Source of the DNA: Heterobasidion occidentale
Taxonomy: Eukaryota; Basidiomycota; Agaricomycetes; Russulales; Bondarzewiaceae
Reading direction: 5' to 3'
Length of the DNA stretch: 64,000 bases
NCBI GenBank assembly: GCA_039111635.1
Contig: JBCAQO010000002.1
Location: 1,488,001-1,552,000 of the forward strand
Shown here: positions 33,796 through 44,712 of the stretch, one piece after another
How positions within the stretch are numbered: position 1 is the stretch's first letter
Layout: every line of letters starts with the position of its first letter
The notes under the pieces: generated by a model
Databases searched by the model: none
What the model was told of the DNA's origin: nothing
The model's input: the letters and a program-made list of their open reading frames with translations, nothing else
Program-made: the position numbers and the translations under genes

Positions 33796-35385
33796 TCAGG
33801 AAAAATCCTCTGCTAGTTCCACCAACATTTGCTTCGCCTTGGCCTCCCCTACTTCTTTGAAGAGTGCTTGGATGCCAGTAGTATCATGGACAGGTCCATT
33901 GCTTTGTCATCCGTTAGGCAGTACATAGTGCTCTCCATTGCTCTGGCCCGATCTTCTGCTTCGTGTGGGAGGGTCCTCACGTTCCATCGGATTACCAGGT
34001 TGTGATACCCGATGGTAGTTGCCATAAGAACTTCCCTCCTCCAATCCTCAATGAAGTCCTGAGTCGTCTCCCAACGGGGATTCTTGATTGTCTTCATCCT
34101 CCATGTCTACAGCACGTGTTCTTCTACCTCCTCTGCCCATCAGCTTGCTCTGATTTCCTCAAGAAGGGGGAATGCCTCTACGAGGAGCACGGCAGTTATT
34201 TGCCCAATGTCCTGATTTTTCATAGTTAAAACAATAGGTGACAGGCTTGCCATCATGAGTGCACTTCTGGCAAGCAATGTCCCTCTTGTGAGAGGCATCA
34301 ATGTCCATATCGACCACTTGATTGCTTATTCTGCAAGGGGTGTTGGTAGAGTTATAGCGAAAGGCAGGTTGGAGGTGAAAGTGATTGAGAAAGTTGCTTC
34401 AGAATAAGGTGGAGTTGGCAAGGATTGCCTTTTGAGCACTTTGGGCTCTCAAGCATCCATCTATTTCACAAGCAGTATTGATCCAGTTCTAGATTGTATC
34501 TCTCGGTGGTGTTTCTTTGTTATAGATCTTGTCCATGACCTTCAGGTCTAGTCCTCTCTAGAAGTAAGGAACTTGTTCCTTATTAGTGATGTCGGTGTTG
34601 GCGGCTATAAGGACAAATTGATTGGAGTATTCATCCACCATCATTTTTCCTTGGAAGAAAGACATAAGGGTGCTTTGGGCCTTGTCCGTAAGTTCGTTTC
34701 CTTGAATTGAAGTTTGAACTTGTCAAGGAAGTTGGACTAGGCTCTGAGGGTTTTAGGCAGGACCACCCCAACTGTCTTCTTCAGGAAACTCTCAGCCCAG
34801 ACACCGGCTGTTCCGTATCTCATGCACAAGAGGACAAAGGAAATCTTGTCCTTATCCGTCTTGTACCAGTCTGATTCTGCTGTAAAAAAAAAGAGGCAAT
34901 TCATGAGGAATTTCTGGGATTGTGTTCTATCTCTTGCAAAATTGTTAAGGAGTTTAAGCTTGCCCCTTCCGGACGATGTGGTGGTAGGGGGGTCTGTAGG
35001 ATTTGTCAACATAATGGTGTCGTCTTGGGTGTTTTGAGTGTTGATCGGTGTTTGAATATCCGAGGATTCGGACTTGGACATTCCTTCTTCTTCTTCTTCC
35101 GATGTGTCTGGGATTACCAGTTTGGGTTCTCTGTACTGGGGTGGCACTACCCAGTCTTCTGCTACTTTGTCCCAAACCTACTCAGCTTCTGTTTTGTCTT
35201 CTCTTGTGAAGAAGTATTGTCCTTCTCTATACGAGCAGTTATCAAAGTTCGGGGGAGCTGGCCGATTGGTGTTGGAGTAATACCAGTGGTTTACCCTTTG
35301 ATGGATAGGACGATTGTTCTGTTGAAGTTGGTTGTTGGTTCGTCTAGTGCCTGGTGGATATCCTAGGCCTAGGTCTTGCTCCAGG
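33796..35385 (-). pseudogene. Chromovirus B1 gag (broken)
   Basis: Collinear with B2 gag. An acidic N-terminal block (RNPEP-like, then SESSDIQTP) is open for 136 codons (34737-35147), followed by a capsid-like block with FTAESDWYKTD and CMRYGTAG. The zinc-knuckle region near 34225 has lost residues to transitions. Stops lie near 34735, 34495 and 34395. The final block (MKTIKNPRWETTQDF) is at 33849-34097. It lies between the B1 protease and 5' LTR, as expected. Confidence 0.82.
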
Positions 35386-35486
35386 TGTGTGGTACCGCTC
35401 TTCAGTGGGGGTCTATGCCACCGACGAGGGTTATGAGAGAGTGTGTGGCAGCAAGCAGAGTGTTGTGCAAGGTAAGGGTAGAAGCG

Positions 35487-35496
35487 AGTCTATTCT
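35487..35496 (-). promoter_or_regulatory. Chromovirus B1 primer-binding site
   Basis: The same AGAATAGACT two bases after the LTR. Its partner in this LTR (35654-35663) has one transition, but the partner in the B1 3' LTR still pairs perfectly. Confidence 0.65.
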
Positions 35497-35498
35497 AG

Positions 35499-36070
35499 TG
35501 TTACAAACTGCTCGTTCAGTAACCCAAGAGTAACAGGTTCTTCTCTAGGTCACACGATGGACTGTGTGGTGGGCGAAGTCTCGACTGTATTAGAAGAATA
35601 ATACAGGAGGGGGAAACAAAGATTCTACTGTAGGAAGACAGTAGTGAACAAGGAGAATAGGCTGAAGATCCTCAGCCTATTCTATGGGCCTTATATACTG
35701 TATAGGGTATAGGGTCAGAGTCTGTGTGCTTCTCCGGATATCTATCCTAAGAGAGCTATGGTCGCTGTCTCTCACAGCCGGTGCCTACTCTTGTACTTCT
35801 CCAGTCACACTAATCCATCCAGGTGCAATGAGGTGCTTACCCATAAGCCCTAAGCCCATGGCATGTGAATGCCTATCTTATCAATCCGCTATACCTATGA
35901 CTCTGTCATATATCCTCTACTGATGTCTTGAAGAACCATTGGTCCAGTTAGCTCCTAAGGACATGCCAAATACCTTGATGTACGCTCCGTAGTGGAGCCG
36001 CCTAGTATGTGATGCTTGAGCCATTGGTTAGACACGGCCCCGAAGGGCCCCGATAGGTCAAGTCATAACA
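35499..36070 (-). repeat. Chromovirus B1 5' LTR
   Basis: 572 bp with plus-strand ends TGTTACAAACTGC and AGTCATAACA; partner of 13471-14042. The last base of the LTR is directly followed by copia relic sequence. Confidence 0.93.
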
Positions 36071-36609
36071 CTATATCTCCTTAGCCTATTGTTGTTCTCC
36101 CTATTCCCTTGCTAACTATCCTACCTTTTGTTGTTTCTGTCAGAACTTGCTCTAGGACTTGATTTGCTACTTCTTAACCTGGTCCATCTAATATTCAACG
36201 CTCTACTTGTACTTGTCACACTAATAAATAATAAAACATCCAAAATTTATTCCAAGATGCAGAGACTGCATCTCATGCTACTCTTCTTGATGCTCCTGCT
36301 AAATCCTCTAATGCTAAGCTTGACCCTGTCATTAAAGAAGCCTTCCTAGTTGAAATGGAGCGCACCTTGTTCATCTCTTAGGTGGAAAAAACAGAGCCCT
36401 CAACACATTGCTAGGATATTTAGTGTCCTGATGTGGAGCAGTGGCAGAATGCTGTAGAAGAAGAGGTGGAGGCCCATGCTTAGAATGGTACCTGGGACAT
36501 TGCTCCTTTGCCTGAGGGTTGCAAGGTGATTGGTTCTTGCTTAGTTTTTAAGATGAAGCACAACATAGCTCTGTCAAATGTTACGAGGCCTCGTCTTGTT
36601 GCTAAGGGC
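36071..36609 (+). pseudogene. Copia relic: linker and start of RT (strongly decayed)
   Basis: Aligns with Copia-D 57090-57625 after heavy C-to-T and G-to-A change. It contains EEEVEAHA and TWDIAPLPEGCKVIG, then FKMKHN and LVAKGY-like residues, with stops near 36380, 36410 and 36481. It ends exactly at the Copia-C1 3' LTR. CpG is almost absent, marking it as one of the oldest pieces. Confidence 0.75.
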
Positions 36610-37171
36610 TATTGAATGCAATAAGGATGAAGCGACTGGCATAGATAGAGTGCCAAAAGAAAGCTCTATAACAACAGGACTATAGTCCAGAGGGTAAGAG
36701 ACCAAGTAGATACAAAGAATACAAGAGAGCGCACCTATGGTCCAGAGGATAAGAGACCAAGTAGATACAAAGAATACAAGAGAGCGCACCTGTGGTCCAG
36801 AGGGTAAGAGACTGAGGAAAGGAATGCACTCGGACCACAGGTATTTAAGCTACACAAAACAATAAGAAACAAAAAAGGAAGGTATGACATCAACGGGTCA
36901 TTACAGGTGGTCTACCTTACAAAGCGGTCAAAAGCTCCACCTGTAGGTCAAATGACATCATATAGGACCACCCTAACCCAGTGAACCCGGTGAAACAACT
37001 AAAACCAAGTGAAACAAGGTGAAACCAAGTGAGACAATTTAGAATGAGAAAGAAAGGAATATATCTGCTTTAAGAGTGGCTGTAGGGCCACTCTTAGCTG
37101 TAGAGGTGAGTAATCAATGAGGCCATAAGGTGGTAAGCATGGCAAATGAAACAGAATAGCCACAAACAACA
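36610..37171 (-). repeat. Copia-C1 3' LTR
   Basis: On the plus strand it runs from a decayed terminus (TATTGAATGC; TGTTGAGCGC in other copies) to GCCACAAACAACA. AGGAGGGTA, the polypurine tract, precedes it on the minus strand. It is longer than the 5' LTR because it retains an additional copy of the repeated GGTCCAGAGG segment. Confidence 0.88.
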
Positions 37172-37214
37172 TACCCTCCTAATTGCACGCATCTATAGTG
37201 TCCAAAACACCCTC

Positions 37215-38995
37215 CTAATGCGGCAGATCCTTAAGTCCCATCAAGCTGCAGCAAATCTTTACCTTCTTAGGTGGAACAGCCTTCGTCAGGATGTCCGCAG
37301 CATTGTCTGCAGTGGGAACGTAGGCTGGAGCAATTACACTGGCCTCTACCTGGTCCCTGAGCCAAAAGAAGTGAAGATCAAGATGCTTCATGTGCCCATG
37401 GTGCTCTGGATTCTTGCTGACTGCAATAGCGGACTAGTTATCAACACGAAGAATCAAGGGCTCAAAAAAGGAGTAGCCAAGTTTAGTGAGCAGATTCTGC
37501 ATCCAGAAAATCTCCCGACCCACATTGGCAGTAGCAATAAACTCTGCCTCTGTAGTGGACTGTGCAACAAGTCCCTAAAGCTTAGAGCTCTAGCTGATCA
37601 CTCCAGAGCCAATGCACAAGACATATCCATTAGTGGACCATCTATTGTCAGGGTTGCCTGCACAATCAGCATCACAGAACAAGGTAAAGAGCTCCTCGGA
37701 GTCAGTGGGGCCATACACAAGTCTGTAATCCAGAGTGCCTCTCAGATAGCAAAACAAGTGCTTCACAGCCTTCCAGTGCGCAATCCCAGGATTGGAGTTG
37801 AAACGGCACAGGATAGAGATGGTGTGGGCGATATCAGGACAAGTGGCAAGGGCAAGGAATAACAAGAAACCAACAGCAGAGATGTAGGGCACCTTCTTCA
37901 TTTACTCCTTGTCCTCAATCGACATAGGAGCTATGGGAACTGAGAGATTGGTGCCAGGGACCATGGAAGTCATCACAGGAGTTGAGTCAGCCTGCCCATA
38001 GCACTCTAGCATGTCTAGAATGTACTGGCACTGGGAGAGCATCAGGCGACAATTGGGATGGTCCCTAGTGATCTCTATCCCAAGAAGAGCTGTAGTGGGT
38101 CTCAAATTGCAAAGCTTGAATGACCTAGAGAGCTCAATAACCAGATCATCGAGTAGCTGCAGGGAATTGGATGCAAAAGTGCAGTCATCCACAAAGACTG
38201 GGAGAATGACCTTGACCTCATCCTTGGCATAGACATAGATGCTGTTGTCTAAGTAGATTGTCTTGAATCCATGCGCTCTAGTGCCGCCTTCAGCCTCTTG
38301 TACCACAGCCAACTTGCCTGCTTCAGCCCATACAAGCCTTTCATCAAGCGACAGACCATCTCAGGTCCTCCCTGCTCAAATCCTTCAGGCTGCTCCATAT
38401 AAACCACAGTGTCCAGATCACCATTGATAAACGCATGGGAGATGTCCACAGAGCGCAGGTGAAAGTCCTCGAGGGCAGAGAGAGCAAGGATGGCACGAAT
38501 GGCTGCAAACTTGGCTGTGGGCGCAAATGTCTCGAAATAATCGAATCCAGGGCGCTGACTGAAGCCCTTGGCGACGAGACGAGCCTTGTAGCGTTCGACA
38601 GAGCCATCCGTGTTGTGCTTCACCTTGAAAACCCAACGAGAACCAATTGCCTTGCAGCCCTCAGACAGTGGAACAATGTTCCAGGTACGATTCCGAGCAT
38701 GAGCCTCCATCTCTTCCTCTGCCGCCTTCTGCCACTGCTCCACATCAGGGCGTTTTATAGCCTGGCAATACATGGAGGGCTCAGCCTTTTCTGCACCAAA
38801 GGTGAACAAGGCATGCTCGACTTTAGCCAGAAAAGCTTCTTCAACAATGGGTCTCTGTATCTCCAGAAGCATCTCCAAGAGCATTAAGGGTGTCCTCAGC
38901 GGCATCAGAGTGAGCATCATCATCTCCAGACGGTGTCTTGACCTTCCACTATTCACAAGGGGTGTAATGAGTGCAGGTAAAACATTGAGCAACAA
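37215..38995 (-). pseudogene. Copia-C1 RT and RNase H
   Basis: RT from about 38850 (AEEEMEAHARNRTWN) includes ARLVAKGFSQRPG, and the catalytic pair reads FVDDC near 38190. RNase H keeps FCDADCAGNP and ends at 37215 (MGLKDLPH-like). A frameshift near 38260 separates two RT blocks (38249-38995 and 37902-38312); a stop near 37902 and changes in 37220-37590 break RNase H. The block 38340-38647 is identical to Copia-D 57547-57854, while its surroundings are diverged. Confidence 0.9.
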
Positions 38996-39035
38996 ATGGA
39001 CCAGTACAGGTATGGCAGATCAAGTTCTAGAGCGG

Positions 39036-40602
39036 GTTCTAAGAGCAGGAGGTGGTGCTGGAATAACAGGAGGTAGAGCAACAGGAGGAACAACAACAGG
39101 AGCAAGAGGTTGAGGAGGTGCTGGGTCTGCAACAAGATGGTCCTGATCGATGGAAGCGTTTTCTAGGTGACCAGCAGGAGGAGGAGCATCCACTTCCTCC
39201 CCAAAATTGGCACTGGATCAACATCTGCATCCCAAAGACTGAGCAGAGACGAAGGAGGGAGAGTGGCAGACTAGGTATTAGCATCAAAATTGCAAGTCCC
39301 AGGAAAGAATTGCTCATTAAAGTCCGCCCTCTCCAAAATAATGACCTTCCTAGCCATAGGATTGTAGAACTTCCATGCCTTGTAGCCGTCAGGGTATCCA
39401 ATAAACACGCACTTCTCTATATGCAACCCAAATCCATCCCTTTTGTCCCTCTGTACATGCACATAAGCCAAGCAGCCCCAGACTTGCAAGTGTGAAATGT
39501 CTGGTTTTTTCCCATAGACTATCTCAAATGGCCTCTTTCCCTTCAGAGTAGATGTCCAGAGTCAATTCCAAACATGCATATAAGTGGCCAGAGCCTCTTC
39601 CTAGAAAACAAGCGGCAAATGTGACTGTGAGAGCATAACAGTAAGGGCCTCCATAATATGTGATTGGCACAATCTGCCATGCCGCTCTGCTGTGGCCGAT
39701 TGCATGCTGTGTGCCTCCTAGTGATCCCATGCTCCAAACAAAACAAGTCCCATGCATTGGACATGTACTCTCCTCTTTTATTGTTCTGCAAGGCCAAAAT
39801 GTGCTGTCCAGTCAGATTCTCCACATAGGCCTTGTAGTGTTTGAAAGCCTCGAATGTGTTGCTCTTCAAGTGCAGAGCATAGATGACCTTAAGCTTGGTG
39901 AGCTCATCAATAAAGGTAATCCAGTAGCGCATTCCAGAGTGAGTGGCAATAGGGAGAGGACTATGGAGATCAGAGTGGACAAGTTCAAGCGGTTTTAAGG
40001 TCATAGAGCCAGTGGAAGAAAAGGGGTGAGCATGCATCTTGCCAGAGAGACATGGCTTGCACACAGGGTCAGGCTGCATGTCAGAGTCAAGCTGTAGACC
40101 AGTAACAAGATGCTCCTTGACCATCTTTTGCACTCCAGCATAGTGGTGGTGGCAGAGACGGCAATGCCATAGGAATAAGTCAAGAGGGAGAGTAGAAGTG
40201 GCACCAGCAGACTGCAAAACAATGGTGGAGGTGGTCCCTTGAAGATAAGCATTGTTGGAACCATCAGGAACAACTGCCATAAACCATACTGCACCATCTT
40301 AGGAGAAATGCATCAAAGGTCCTTCTGTTAGCATAGAAAAGTGCTTGTGCTAAGTCAAATACAGCACAGACAGGGACATGTAGGACATTTGAGAACTTCA
40401 CAGACTGCAATCTCTTGCCTCCAACAACCGGATTGAACACCACAGTCCCAACATCAGCAGAATAGATGATAGACTTGTCTGCAAGATAAATGGGGACAAC
40501 AAAGAGACAATAGTGGTGAAGCCAGTGGCAATAGGGTGTCATATGAGAGGTCGCACCTGTGTCCACGTTCCAATCGAGGTCAGTGACAAGTGAGGAGGCC
40601 GT
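39036..40602 (-). pseudogene. Copia-C1 protease and integrase
   Basis: The protease retains DTGATSHMTPY at about 40560-40530. The integrase is open for 245 codons (39543-40280) with the HHCC finger (LWHCRLCHHHYAG, CKPCLSGKM), VHSDLH as first Asp, but QNNKRGEY where D has QDDKGGEY, so the second catalytic Asp appears lost; the Glu region reads GMADCANH instead of GVAERANR, losing the catalytic Glu too. The C-terminal integrase region (CVFIGYPDGYKAWKFYNP) is at 39271-39489, and a proline-rich linker lies near 39036-39200. Confidence 0.88.
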
Positions 40603-41614
40603 TGTTGCGCTTGGACATTGTTAGGCACATAATAGTGATTATAGAAGAGGGAATAGAATATCTGAATCGAAGGAAGAAAGGGGAAACAACTTGGAATAGA
40701 AGGAACCTTTAATTCTGATTTTTTTTACATATTTTTCAAGTCTTTTACCTATTATACTTAGTTTCCTACCTCTTTTTATGCTTAGATTTCGCTTCTGGAC
40801 TGTTTCTGGAGCCTTGATTCTATTTTAGAATAGGCTAGACTCTAACACAACAAGGAAAGAAACAGGAGGAATAAAGGAGAAAGCAAGAGAAACAAGCAGA
40901 AAGAGGAGGAATGCTGGTGGAATAATAAAGAAGGATGACTAAAGGAAAAGTTCCAGGTAGTTCCTTGGTGATAGGAAGAAGGTTCTGTACAGTTCTCAGA
41001 AGGCCTGCTTAACTATTTACCCAGATTCTAGACATTTCTTTTGATTTCTACTCAGTTCTCCTACTTTCCTCCTTGATCTATTGGTTTCTAAACTATTCCT
41101 TGTGACTCATAATGACTCTCATCAGCCTGTATATACTAGGAAGAAGTTTCCCACTTGAAATAGTATATAAGGAGGCTGAATCTCCCTGTCTAAGGCAAGG
41201 AGATTTTACCCCTTCACTTTACTCTCAGTCAGTCAGTCAGTGTCTGCTTAGTTCTTTGAGTGATATCAGTTGGAGACTCACTTCAAGGCTTGAAGGGTTA
41301 CTAGACAAACTAGTAATTTGACCTTCAGTCTGTGGAGGACCTCTCAGCAGCTAGAATCACAAAGAACTCTTGCTTATCTGGTTATTGTCATCCTCCACGC
41401 ATTTTAACATTGTCAGTAGTCCGGCGCCACTTCAGAAATTCTCTAAATATCTCAGGATATTATCACAACTGACTAGCCCCTTGCCCAACATCTTTGTATC
41501 GTGCCAAAGCATATAGGTATCATCTAGAACAGCAATCAAACGAACACTAGGTACATCCGGAAAAACAGGAAACCCCGATTGTATCTAGGAGTGAAACCAT
41601 TCCTCACTGCAACA
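40603..41614 (+). mobile_element. 1012-bp LTR-like insertion in Copia-C1 (probable solo LTR)
   Basis: Begins TGTTGCGCTTGG and ends CACTGCAACA, so the termini are inverted TGTTG/CAACA, flanked by CCGT at 40599-40602 and 41615-41618; Copia-D has one copy uninterrupted. A TATA-like TATATAAGG lies at 41163-41171, followed by a (CAGT)n run near 41224, as in an LTR promoter read on the plus strand. No coding frame. An inner pair TGTTAGGCAC (40619) and TTTTAACA (41409), with ACATTG at both places, suggests that it may itself be nested. Confidence 0.7.
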
Positions 41615-42512
41615 CCGTAGATGAAGGGGATGGAGCAGAGGAACAAAATCTTGCATTGCCTGCAAACTGCATGGAACCAGAGACTTCAGGGGCCTGAACC
41701 AAGTAGGCCTGCTGTGGCTTGAACTTCTTCAGCTTCTCATTGATCCTCTTGAAGCACCTATCATCAGTGTAACCAGTGGCACTGCAGAAATCGCACTTGT
41801 CCTGCTTCCTAGATAGCCTAGAACACCTGTAGGAGGTGGAGAAAGTGGAGGGGGAAGAAGAGGATGCCACAAAGGCCTGAGCAGAGTCTGTGGCATCAGA
41901 ACAATGCGCACAGTTCAAATCCTTACGCCTGAATGCATTCTCAAGCTTCGAGCAAAACAAGACGTCCATGAGACTGAGGAGGAGCAGAAGGTGTCAAACT
42001 TGGACAGGAGGGACCACAAGAGCGCCATGCAAGTGAGCTCCTCGTCCTGCTTCTTCAGATCGAAGCCAGAGTCGCAGAGGTTCTTTAGGACGCGCATAGC
42101 CTCGTCCACATGATGGATGAGTGACTGAAAAACTCATTGTTGCACTTCTTGATGGAAAAGAGGTCCTTCATCGCGTTGAAACGTGATCCAGCAGACTTCT
42201 TGTTGAACTGCTCCTCCAATGTGGTCCAAATAGCAATGGGGTTGTCCTCAATGCCATCCAAAATGCCTCTGAACTGCTCCTCAACAGAAAGTAAGAGTGC
42301 ACCAGCAGCCTTCTGAGCATTCCTCTTCCACTCTGCCACTTCCTTTGCCTCAGCGGGCTTCTCCTTTGAGCCAACAGGGCTGTCTCATCACCAGAGACCA
42401 GAAGCCACAGGCCTTTGAGACAAAGCCAGGTCTTGATCTCCTTTGACCAGGAAGGATAGTTGCAATTATTGAGAGGGGAGATAGAAGGAAGAGCAAATGA
42501 GGGATGAGACAT
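41615..42512 (-). pseudogene. Copia-C1 gag
   Basis: Starts at the ATG at 42512 (MSHPSFALPS), then YPSWSKEIKTWL, the N-terminal copia gag (UBN2-type) fold, EEQFRGILDGIEDNP, and a zinc knuckle CDFCSATGYTDDRCF near 41750-41790. One C is missing near 42370 relative to D, shifting frame; the cluster near 41965 shifts frame again at the same place as in D and D0. Nearly identical to D0 gag at 49176-49979. Confidence 0.88.
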
Positions 42513-42934
42513 GGTGTGGCATGAGTGGCACAAGTAGGGAAAGGTATTGGAAGCAATGTGGAATGATAAAAGGGCAGGGAAAGCAAGAAAGAAGATGTGG
42601 CAGCAATAGGGTGTGGCCAGAAAGGTGTGGCACAGCAGATGGGAGACCAGAAAGTGTCAATAAAACAATGTAGAGCAAAGTCACTAGAGCACAGGGCCCA
42701 TAACCTGTTAAACGCAATGAGAATGAAGCGACTGGCACAGAGAGAGTGCCAAAAGAAAGCTTTATAACAACAGGACTATGGTCCAGAGGGTAAGAGTCTG
42801 AGTAGATACAAAGAAGAGAAGGGAGTGCACCTGTGGTCTAGAGGGTAAGAGACTGAGGAAAGAATTGCTCTCGGACCACAGGTATTTAAGCTACACAAAA
42901 TAATAAGAAACAAAATAGAAAGGTATGACATCAA
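41709..42934. repeat. Inverted repeat, arm 1 (partner 48754-49979)
   Basis: A 1226-bp stretch covering half an LTR and most of gag is nearly identical, in inverted orientation, to 48754-49979. Matching open frames in the two arms are identical residue for residue over 60-90 codons. Outside the arms both LTRs diverge at once. Confidence 0.85.
42692..42705 (-). promoter_or_regulatory. Copia-C1 primer-binding site (half-tRNA type)
   Basis: The minus strand reads GGTTATGGGCCCTG immediately after the 5' LTR. Its complement matches the anticodon stem-loop of initiator tRNA-Met (GGGCCCAUAACC), the internal priming site used by Drosophila copia. Confidence 0.8.
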
Positions 42935-43224
42935 TGAGTTATTAGAGGTGGTCCTCCTTACAAAGTGTCCAAGACATCCACCTGTAGGTTGGTTCGGAGC
43001 ATCAATGACATCACACAGGACCACCTGACTGAGCCAACCCGGTAAAAGAACTAAAACAAAGTGAGACAAGATAAAATCAAAGTAAGACAGTCCAAAAGGA
43101 GAAATAAAGCAATATACCCGCTCTGGGAGTGGCTGTAGGGCTGCTCCCAGCTGTAGAGGCAAGTAATCAATGAGTCCATAAGATGGCATGTATGCCACAT
43201 CAATCAGAATGGCCACAAACAACA
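42706..43224 (-). repeat. Copia-C1 5' LTR
   Basis: Plus-strand ends TGTTAAACGC and GCCACAAACAACA. The half proximal to the gene is identical to the LTR at 48496-48982, the distal half is not. Confidence 0.9.
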
Positions 43225-44284
43225 TGACCAGCCTTCATTGATGACAAAGAATAAGTCTAGAAGAATATCAAACATGAGCATAATGCTGTGCCACTTGTGC
43301 TATATTGTCTCCTTGGTGAAAAACAAGGCTGAAAGTGAGTGAGGTTTGTCAATGTATTCTCAATGACCATTTGCATTATTAAAATGGATTTTGTACTGGC
43401 TTTAGATGGTCTATTTCAAAGAAATTCAAATGAGCCTCTAAGTTCAGTATGAGCAGAGTGTGTGATATACAGAGCTTGTGATGACTATATGTCAAATGAG
43501 TGGGATAAACAATGTTGCCCAGGCTTGATTTTTTTCAAAGAACTTTGAAATTGCAATAGGAAAGATGTACATATCTATGATATTTGTTGTCCAAATTTTT
43601 TGCATCTTCATGTACTATTGCCCCTGGAGAGACACAGGAACAATAATAAGATGTGGCAGGTCTGGCACTAGCTGATTGCATAGCTTTCTGATAGGCCCTT
43701 TCAGCTCTGCCTGTAAATAAAAGGTCTTCACTATCATATAAATGCCCATCACCTGCCACATCAAGTACCCTAGAATTACATCAGGCTCCAACTAAGTAAT
43801 AGTCTAGATGATCTCACTCATTAAGGTCATTTTTGTTATGGATCATAATAAGGAAACATGGCAGGTTGCTGGGAGAAGCCCAAGCTCACAAATAACTCTG
43901 ATAGCATCCTTATTGCCTCTTCCTCAATACTGAAATCCCTAAGCTCCACCCATCGCCATGTTTAGATAAGCATGGCCTATGCTAACTTCCTTGTCTTTCA
44001 AGATTTGCTCTGGATCAATCTCTTTTAGCTTAAATGCCAGCTAATATCTATGCTAGAGGGCCTCTAAATTTGCATCATTAGCAATGTGGAATATAATGAT
44101 TTTTTTAAAGATCTTCTTGCTTGTAAAAGCATTAAGCATGCAAGAAACAATATGTATGGTTATTTACTAGCTCTCTTACACTTAGCCAAGGCTCCCTCTT
44201 CATATAAAGTCTCTATTTTTGCAGCCTTAAATAGCAGTGCAAGTTTTTCCTCAGCCTTCTCTAAATTGTCCACTACCTCCAATC
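43225..44284 (-). other. Low-copy stretch with remains of an unrecognised gene
   Basis: About 1 kb without LTR or pol similarity. Minus-strand fragments look protein-like (LEVVDNLEKAEEKLALLF near 44200-44270; the ORF at 43535-43759) but lie in different frames with stops between. This could be a decayed host gene or a DNA transposon. Confidence 0.45.
43535..43759 (-). pseudogene. Unrecognised ORF fragment, 74 codons
   Basis: Contains DLLFTGRAERAYQKAMQ, then TSYYCSCVSPGAIVHED. The composition (Tyr/Cys cluster, mixed charge) looks like real protein and open frame continues a little upstream of the ATG. It is not a retroelement domain that I know, and I cannot name the family. The nearby fragment at 44160-44283 might belong to the same gene. 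Confidence 0.4.
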
Positions 44285-44601
44285 CCTTCCACAATTAAGA
44301 TCTATAAGCAATGATGAGGGTTCCTTTGTCATTGATCCATAATGTAGCTAAGTATAGTACACAATAGCTAATGTCTGTCCACATTATATCAAATGTCTAT
44401 CTACATCTAATTGATTAGAAACAGGAACCAGGAACCATTCATGCCAAGGCATGTAGATGTAAGTACAAGTACATGTTTATATGTCAGCATGTCAATGGTA
44501 ATAAGTCATAAAACATAGTCCAAGTCTGATTCATGAGTGAAGCACTTGACTAACCCTCCTGACTACGTACGAAGCATATGTTAGGACACGGTCCTAACAA
44601 A
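44285..44601 (+). repeat. Copia-F-type LTR, 3' fragment
   Basis: Matches, with many transitions, the end of the Copia-F LTR (complement of about 60468-60790). It closes with the palindrome TGTTAGGACACGGTCCTAACA minus its ends; the last base is 44601. The LTR start is missing. Confidence 0.7.
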
Positions 44602-44619
44602 ATAAGACTAGTTACTTGG

Positions 44620-44712
44620 AAAACACTCTCATCAATTATTACCTTCCGAGTCACAGAATTGTAGAACTTACATGCCTTGTAGCTTTTAGAGTACCTAATA
44701 AATACACACTTA
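44620..44712 (-). pseudogene. Copia integrase C-terminal fragment
   Basis: About 30 codons match the CVFIGYPDGYKAW...FYNPATRKVII region of Copia-D (56790-56865) with heavy transition damage. Confidence 0.65.

Larger units (their letters stand above)
13471..36070 (-). mobile_element. Chromovirus B1: full-length Ty3/gypsy element split by B2
   Basis: Both LTRs are 572 bp (13471-14042 and 35499-36070) and nearly the same, differing mostly by transitions. Removing B2 with one copy of its GTGAA target duplication, and the 1005-bp insertion unit in ORF3, leaves about 10.8 kb, equal to B2. The flanks do not match: GTCTA on the left inside element A, CTATA on the right beside a copia relic. Either the target duplication was lost or the two flanks were brought together by recombination. 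Confidence 0.92.
36610..43224 (-). mobile_element. Copia-C1: full-length Ty1/copia element
   Basis: LTRs at 36610-37171 and 42706-43224, a tRNA-half primer site, gag, protease, integrase, RT and RNase H in copia order. It carries a 1012-bp insertion (40603-41614) between gag and protease. Flanks AGGGC and TGACC do not match. Same family as D, D0 and E. Confidence 0.92.

Noticed and set aside
37146..37862. Plus-strand open frame of 238 codons
   Set aside because: Antisense of the Copia-C1 RNase H and RT; the same shadow appears opposite the copies in E and D.
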